The notes under the pieces were generated by a model that worked only from the letters and a program-made list of their open reading frames with translations, was not told where the DNA came from and made no database searches. This document shows, piece after piece, positions 59,693-64,000 of a DNA stretch of 64,000 nt. Origin of the DNA: Buddleja alternifolia. Its lineage: Eukaryota; Streptophyta; Magnoliopsida; Lamiales; Scrophulariaceae. Location of the stretch: assembly GCA_019426215.1 (NCBI GenBank), contig CM033391.1:16914708-16978707 (forward strand). Direction: 5' to 3'. How positions within the stretch are numbered: position 1 is the stretch's first letter; the number at the start of each line of letters is the position of its first letter. Both the position numbers and the translations under genes were made by a program.

Positions 59693-61367
59693 TTTCGTAT
59701 ATCTATAAAAATGCATAACAGACAATTAATAACGGATTTTCAAATAAAGTCCTAATACAATTTGGTCTTTAATTGTACAAGTCTCCCACTATTTTTCTCA
59801 AATCACACCACCCTCTTGACATGATTCGAAGAAACGTTAGTTTCTTTAGTGGGCTTGAGATCTATTCTCACTTCATCATATGCCCCATTTTCTGAGCTAA
59901 CATACGATGATTTTGAATAGTAGCCTTACCGGACCTTCTATCTTTTTAGATAGTTCTCAAGATGGTTTTCCACATCTCCCACATGTGCCCCATTTTCTGA
60001 GCTAACACATGAGGGACGATGTTAGGCTCGACCCATCAAATATCCCATGTATAACCATCAATTTCATTGCCCCCATTTTCTGAGCAAAGTAATGAAACTA
60101 ACCGATTTCCACGGGGCACCGTAGTGCTTAGGAAACACTCACAGCCTACCTCGGATCCAATCCACCTTATTTTCTGAGCAAAAAGATTGAACCTTTAGCG
60201 GCGTTTCACATGGTGAATACTTATGATGGAAGGCATGACAATAGAATTCCATTCTTACTATCACATAAGCCTAATATTTTCGCAGGAGGGAATTATAACA
60301 TGCTTATTGGGGGGGGGGGTCTCATCAGATTTAATTATCTTGTTTTAATTATCTATCCTATGCAAGCATTACATCACATAATCATCATAGACAGATAAAT
60401 AAAACATCCACAAAGCGGTAAAAATGAGGATGAACCACCTCGAGCCTTAACCTAGTAACCCACTCGAGCCAAAGTGGGTTTGGACATTATAGAAAATAAA
60501 AAACCAGCCTAGACTATTACAATGGTATCGTCTCAGCATACAAGTCTTCAAGTCTTGGCTCCGTCTCTTTGCTCCATCTTCGATTACATAGAATACCAAA
60601 AAACTACTAATCTACTATACGGAAAAGCAAAGAGCCAAACCGGCTATTATTTATTACTCTAGAATAATTACATACATAGAAAACCAACACTACGACTAGG
60701 CTCGTGGTTCATCCTCTTAGCACATAAACATGCCAAGCAACAAACATACATGCGATAAAGTAAATTTTACCCATTCATCATTCAAACTAGATTGCAAATA
60801 TCATTGGGATAAGTTCGATATTGATTTCTAAAACCTTTCTCAGAGTTTACAAGTCTAAAACATCATAGGTAAGGTCTTTGGGTCACCCACCTCCAGAAAG
60901 TACGAAGAAAGGAATTTTTTTTTATTTAACTTCTGGCGTGGTCATACGCGCGCCTAGGTGCCACGTGCAGCGGCTGTTGCTGTTTGCGATTTTCAAATCA
61001 GTTTTTCGCACGTTCGTGATTCTTTCGAGTTTCGATTAACGAATCTGAATTCTCCTAAGGTCTGAGTTTTATTACTTGATGATTAAACCTTCGGTTCAAC
61101 CATCTCGCAACACGCCACCAAAGGTGATTTCATAAAACTAGATCAAAACCTTCGAAAACAATCATATACCCAAATTTCAAATTTCATGATTTTTAAAACC
61201 AATGACTTTTAAACATTAAAATCATAAAAAAAAACAAACAACATCCCAAATCAAAATCAATTCTAGTCTAACAATGAACATATTGATTATTATACTTTCG
61301 ATTTTACAATTTAAAATGTAAAAAACAAACATGCATAATCACATAAAAATTCGATCGAGCCAAACCA
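59693..61367 (-). other. Untranslated leader of element D
   Basis: 1.7 kb between primer site and gag ATG with no credible ORF. Near its gag end it carries four related hairpins (59873-60193) described separately. A G run of about 10 lies near 60310. Confidence 0.75.
59873..60193 (-). repeat. Four hairpins with a conserved 18-base loop in the leader of element D
   Basis: Plus-strand loops: 59883-59900 and 59988-60005 (CCCCATTTTCTGAGCTAA, identical), 60071-60088 (CCCCATTTTCTGAGCAAA) and 60165-60182 (CCTTATTTTCTGAGCAAA). Each is flanked by complementary arms of unrelated sequence: TCATCATATG/CATACGATGA; CCCACATGTG/CACATGAGGG, extended outward; ATTTCATT/AATGAAAC; GATCCAATCC/AAGATTGAAC region (60154-60163 with 60184-60193). 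Five of six plus-strand non-Watson-Crick pairs in hairpins 1, 3 and 4 are A-C, which become G-U on the minus strand, the sense strand of the element. Position just upstream of gag suits a packaging or dimerisation signal; that role is inferred. Confidence 0.72.
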
Positions 61368-61368
61368 T

Positions 61369-61381
61369 GGCTCTGATACCA
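61369..61381 (-). promoter_or_regulatory. Primer-binding site of element D (tRNA-iMet)
   Basis: Minus-strand TGGTATCAGAGCC, one base inside the 5' LTR. Confidence 0.92.
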
Positions 61382-61382
61382 C

Positions 61383-63526
61383 TGTAGGGTTGACTCATTC
61401 CCTTGGGTGGCTCGTGGCAGCGGAAATTAAAATTTTACAAAAGGTAAACGTACAACCACCCGAAAATAGGAATATAGAATTGGTTCGATCGAATTTGATA
61501 AGGAGGTAAACGAAATTATACCTTTCGAAAATTTTGTTTCACCTCGTACTTTGGATCTCAGCAACCCTGTGGTGCAAATCCACACAATTTTCCTTGGGTG
61601 AGAAATTGCCCGTCGTCTTTTCGTATCTCCCAGTTTAGAGTGCTCCAAGCGTCGCACCTCTAAGATGTATCCACACCTCGTTCAAGTCACCAATCGTCTT
61701 GCCTTGCTTGCTAGACAACAAAACGATTCTAAGCTTAACTTAGGCTTGATTATATGAATGGTAGGAATATTTTCTAAGTCGTTTAATTCAACACATGAAT
61801 AGAACGACGTCTTGTTGGAAAGGGAGAGAGTGGTGGCCGATTTTAAGGTCTAGTGAGGGGGGCTGATTTTTTAGCTATTATGATTAATTATTTTAGTCTT
61901 CTTCATCTCTTATTTAAAGGTGAAGATTACCTAGAGTCCTATTAGGAAAAGGAAACTTCCTTTCTCCTAAACTCTCTAGTAATCCTCATCCTATGAAGAC
62001 TTGGAGGAGGGAAAAACTCTTTTCCTCCTCCACCACATAAAAAACGCCCCCTCCCTTATCTTTAACTCATAAAATCGGTCAACACAAGTAAATTGGATTT
62101 AGGATTTAATTTCGACTTCTCAATTTAATTATAGGCTCAACCCATCATTTAAATACAAGTCAAATTAAATCCAACCAACTAATTCCAACATTTATTTATT
62201 TAACTTGGGCTCCACCCAATTAAATAAATTATTTGGACTCTACTAGGTCCATTAATTTAATTAGTTCTACAAGATTAATTAAAAGAGTAAAATTAATTGA
62301 ATCCTTCAATTAATTTATATTCTATATTAGGAAAGTACTACACTTTCCTAATTCCCTCAATTTCCTCGAAATTGATTAATCACATCTATTCAAGTAGTGA
62401 CTCTCTCGAGTTAGTGTGTGACCCCTTAGGCTCGTTTCTATCTAGTAGTAAGTACATCTTCCCACAGTGCTAGTGTACCTTCCTAAAATGGAAAGTTCTA
62501 GATTAAATCAATCCTTTGATTTAATCAAACCTCGAATTAGTCACCAAGCAAATTTTCGGCACTTACAAATCGCGGTTGCCCACCTAGCATAGGGTCCCGA
62601 AGACCTAGATAAAACGAAAGTAAAGATACGCCTTTTGCGATATTGATCCTTGCATAAGTAAGATCCCTCTATCTAATCTCCCGATTGAATCTAGAGAAGT
62701 GGCTAAGGTCAAAGCTCTATTAATTCAATACTATGTTTCCCACGTTATGTGAAATCAACTTCGACTATCTAAACGAGGAAACCCTACGCCTCTTTAGATA
62801 TCATACTTCGGCCGAAGATTCCTTAAGTCGATTCACTATGTAACCATAGGAGATTAACCGACTGGCTAATGTCAGAGATAGATTCCTCTTGATTCTCACG
62901 TGCCTTACTACGTAAGACGTGCATGTCTGAGTTTGCCCATATTCGATCATCTAAAGTGATCATGTAACAAATCAAGAACATGCGCGGTTACGCATAAGAC
63001 ATCCAATGAAATCTTAGGTCCATAAGGATTACTCTTATACGACATAACCACTGGAAGTTCCACATTTGACTAGGAATCCATTTCAAGAACTTCCATGGGG
63101 TTGTTCAGTTCGCTCATTACCACAATGGCAACCCTCATATATGCATTGTCTTTCACCATGCCAGTATCTATGGAACGAGATACACTTCTCCAAGAGTATG
63201 CATCATATGAGCAAGTCTTTTGGGTTGCATTGATATCCTTTTATCTCGATGAACCCTTTCACGACTTGGAACAATGTTTAAAGATCACAGCCTTCGAGAC
63301 ATATTCCATCATTGCCACACCCAATGTGCAATGATGTCCCATAGCTATGTGTGATCCTTCGGGACTTTATTCTAAGCCAAAGTAAAAACTAATTTAAGAA
63401 TAAAGACATGCCCACACATATAAAAAGAGATTGACTTTATTTATAAGAAAACGATTGTTCAACTCTAGAGTTACTATTACAAAGAATGGCACCCAATAAT
63501 TCGTGCGCCGGGCACTAACTCTAACA
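61383..63526 (-). repeat. 5' LTR of element D
   Basis: 2144 bp, the same length as the 3' LTR. It begins TGTAGGG where the partner has TGTTGGG. It retains the antisense open frame (MGLFSSLITTMATLIYAL at 63095). Confidence 0.95.
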
Positions 63527-64000
63527 ACTCTGTATACCGCTATTGGTGATAATGACAACCTATTCAACAAGATTAAGTCATGCAATACAACTAAGGAAAT
63601 CTGGGATAAGTTAGCCATAATTTGTGGAGGTTCGGCTCAGATTAAAGGGAACAAGCTTTCCATTGCCAAGGAAACGTTTAACGGTTTTAAGATGTTATCC
63701 AATGAGTCTTTAGAGCAATTGGACATAAGATTCACAACTCTTGTTGCGGAACTTACATCTTTGGGTATGGATTTACAGAACCTAGAAATGGTGCTTAAGA
63801 TCTTTAGAAGTCTACCTAGTAGATTCTTGATGAAGACAACAACTATGAGAGAATCAAATATGTTGGATTGTCTAACTCCAGAAGATGCTTTTTCAGAGCT
63901 CAAAGCATTTGAGTTTGAGTTGAATTTGGCGAGTGATGTAGTGAATAGTCCGGTAATTTAGTCTGGAGCGCTCGTAGCATCAATCAAGGGTAAATCGGGT

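Larger units (their letters stand above)
53652..63526 (-). mobile_element. Complete Ty1/copia retrotransposon D, inserted in gag of C
   Basis: A 9875-bp element with two 2144-bp LTRs (53652-55795 and 61383-63526), primer site, long leader, gag-pol on the minus strand and a polypurine tract. The flanks are GCTCT (53647-53651) and ACTCT (63527-63531), a 5-bp duplication with one change. The LTRs differ at a small percentage of sites, so it is younger than its host. Pol motifs resemble the Tork/Angela side of Ty1/copia rather than Sireviruses; there is no third ORF. Stops in gag-pol show it is no longer autonomous. Confidence 0.95.
51741..64000 (+). mobile_element. Sirevirus-type Ty1/copia retrotransposon C (5' part), interrupted by D
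   Basis: The plus-strand 5' LTR (51741-53286), tRNA-Met primer site (53289-53300) and gag start match elements A and B. After 53651 the gag is interrupted by element D (53652-63526) and resumes at 63527. Pol and later parts lie beyond the right edge. It interrupts LTR E. Its right duplication cannot be checked; the five bases before it are GTGTT. Confidence 0.93.
53392..64000 (+). pseudogene. gag: gag of Sirevirus C, split by element D and with a nonsense codon
   Basis: The ATG at 53392 gives MAFAKVPKLTESNYDIWKV and reads to GRNAL at 53651. The second half resumes at 63527 (YTAIGDNDNLFNKIKSC, GGSAQIKGNKLSIAKE, LEQLDIRF) after the 9.9-kb insertion. A TAG at 63959 follows NSPVI, where element A has a Glu codon; the matching sequence (SGALVASIKGKSG) continues to the window end. 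Zinc knuckle and tail lie outside the window. Confidence 0.88.

Overview
This is nuclear DNA of a flowering plant, almost certainly a eudicot. The evidence is intron-split genes (a mitoferrin, a plant mobile domain gene), plant Ty1/copia retrotransposons primed by initiator tRNA-Met, a tRNA-derived SINE, Mutator-type inverted-repeat elements and an endogenous plant pararetrovirus. Most of the 64 kb is layered mobile DNA. I see one intact-looking host gene, the mitoferrin on the minus strand.

Left third (1-23730). Two Sirevirus-type Ty1/copia elements (gag, pol and a third envelope-like ORF), both on the minus strand, sit in a plant mobile domain (PMD/MAIN-like) gene. Element A runs off the left edge; its 5' LTR ends at 8675. 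Element B (9856-23580) is complete, with both LTRs and an exact 5-bp target duplication (AGCAT). Removing B rejoins the PMD reading frame exactly. Both elements are decayed by stops and small indels.

Middle (about 24990-37020). A/T-rich spacer, then a roughly 9-kb endogenous pararetrovirus (about 25070-34130, plus strand) of badnavirus/tungrovirus type. Its order is ORF1, ORF2, a polyprotein (movement protein, coat protein, two Cys motifs, protease, RT, RNase H), a separate 3' ORF, then a TATA box, poly(A) signal and tRNA-Met primer site. It is broken by stops and frameshifts and lies between inverted repeats that may be the ends of an older element. Several small inverted-repeat elements follow.

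Right-centre (37950-50450). A two-exon mitoferrin gene (exons 46773-47540 and 40855-41070) has a 5.7-kb intron holding one foldback element. On both sides are long-TIR elements; one (48105-48886, 9-bp duplication) contains a tRNA-derived SINE with its own 18-bp duplication. Next come an array of short inverted GACGAC-type repeats and a telomere-like run.

Right end (50454-64000). A nested stack: a partial LTR (E) is interrupted by a third Sirevirus (C, plus strand, off the right edge), whose gag is interrupted by a complete 9.9-kb Ty1/copia element (D, minus strand, two 2144-bp LTRs). The leader of D holds four hairpins with a conserved 18-base loop and differing stems that still pair, with G-U pairs favouring the sense strand of D. 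To me this is the most interesting undescribed signal here.
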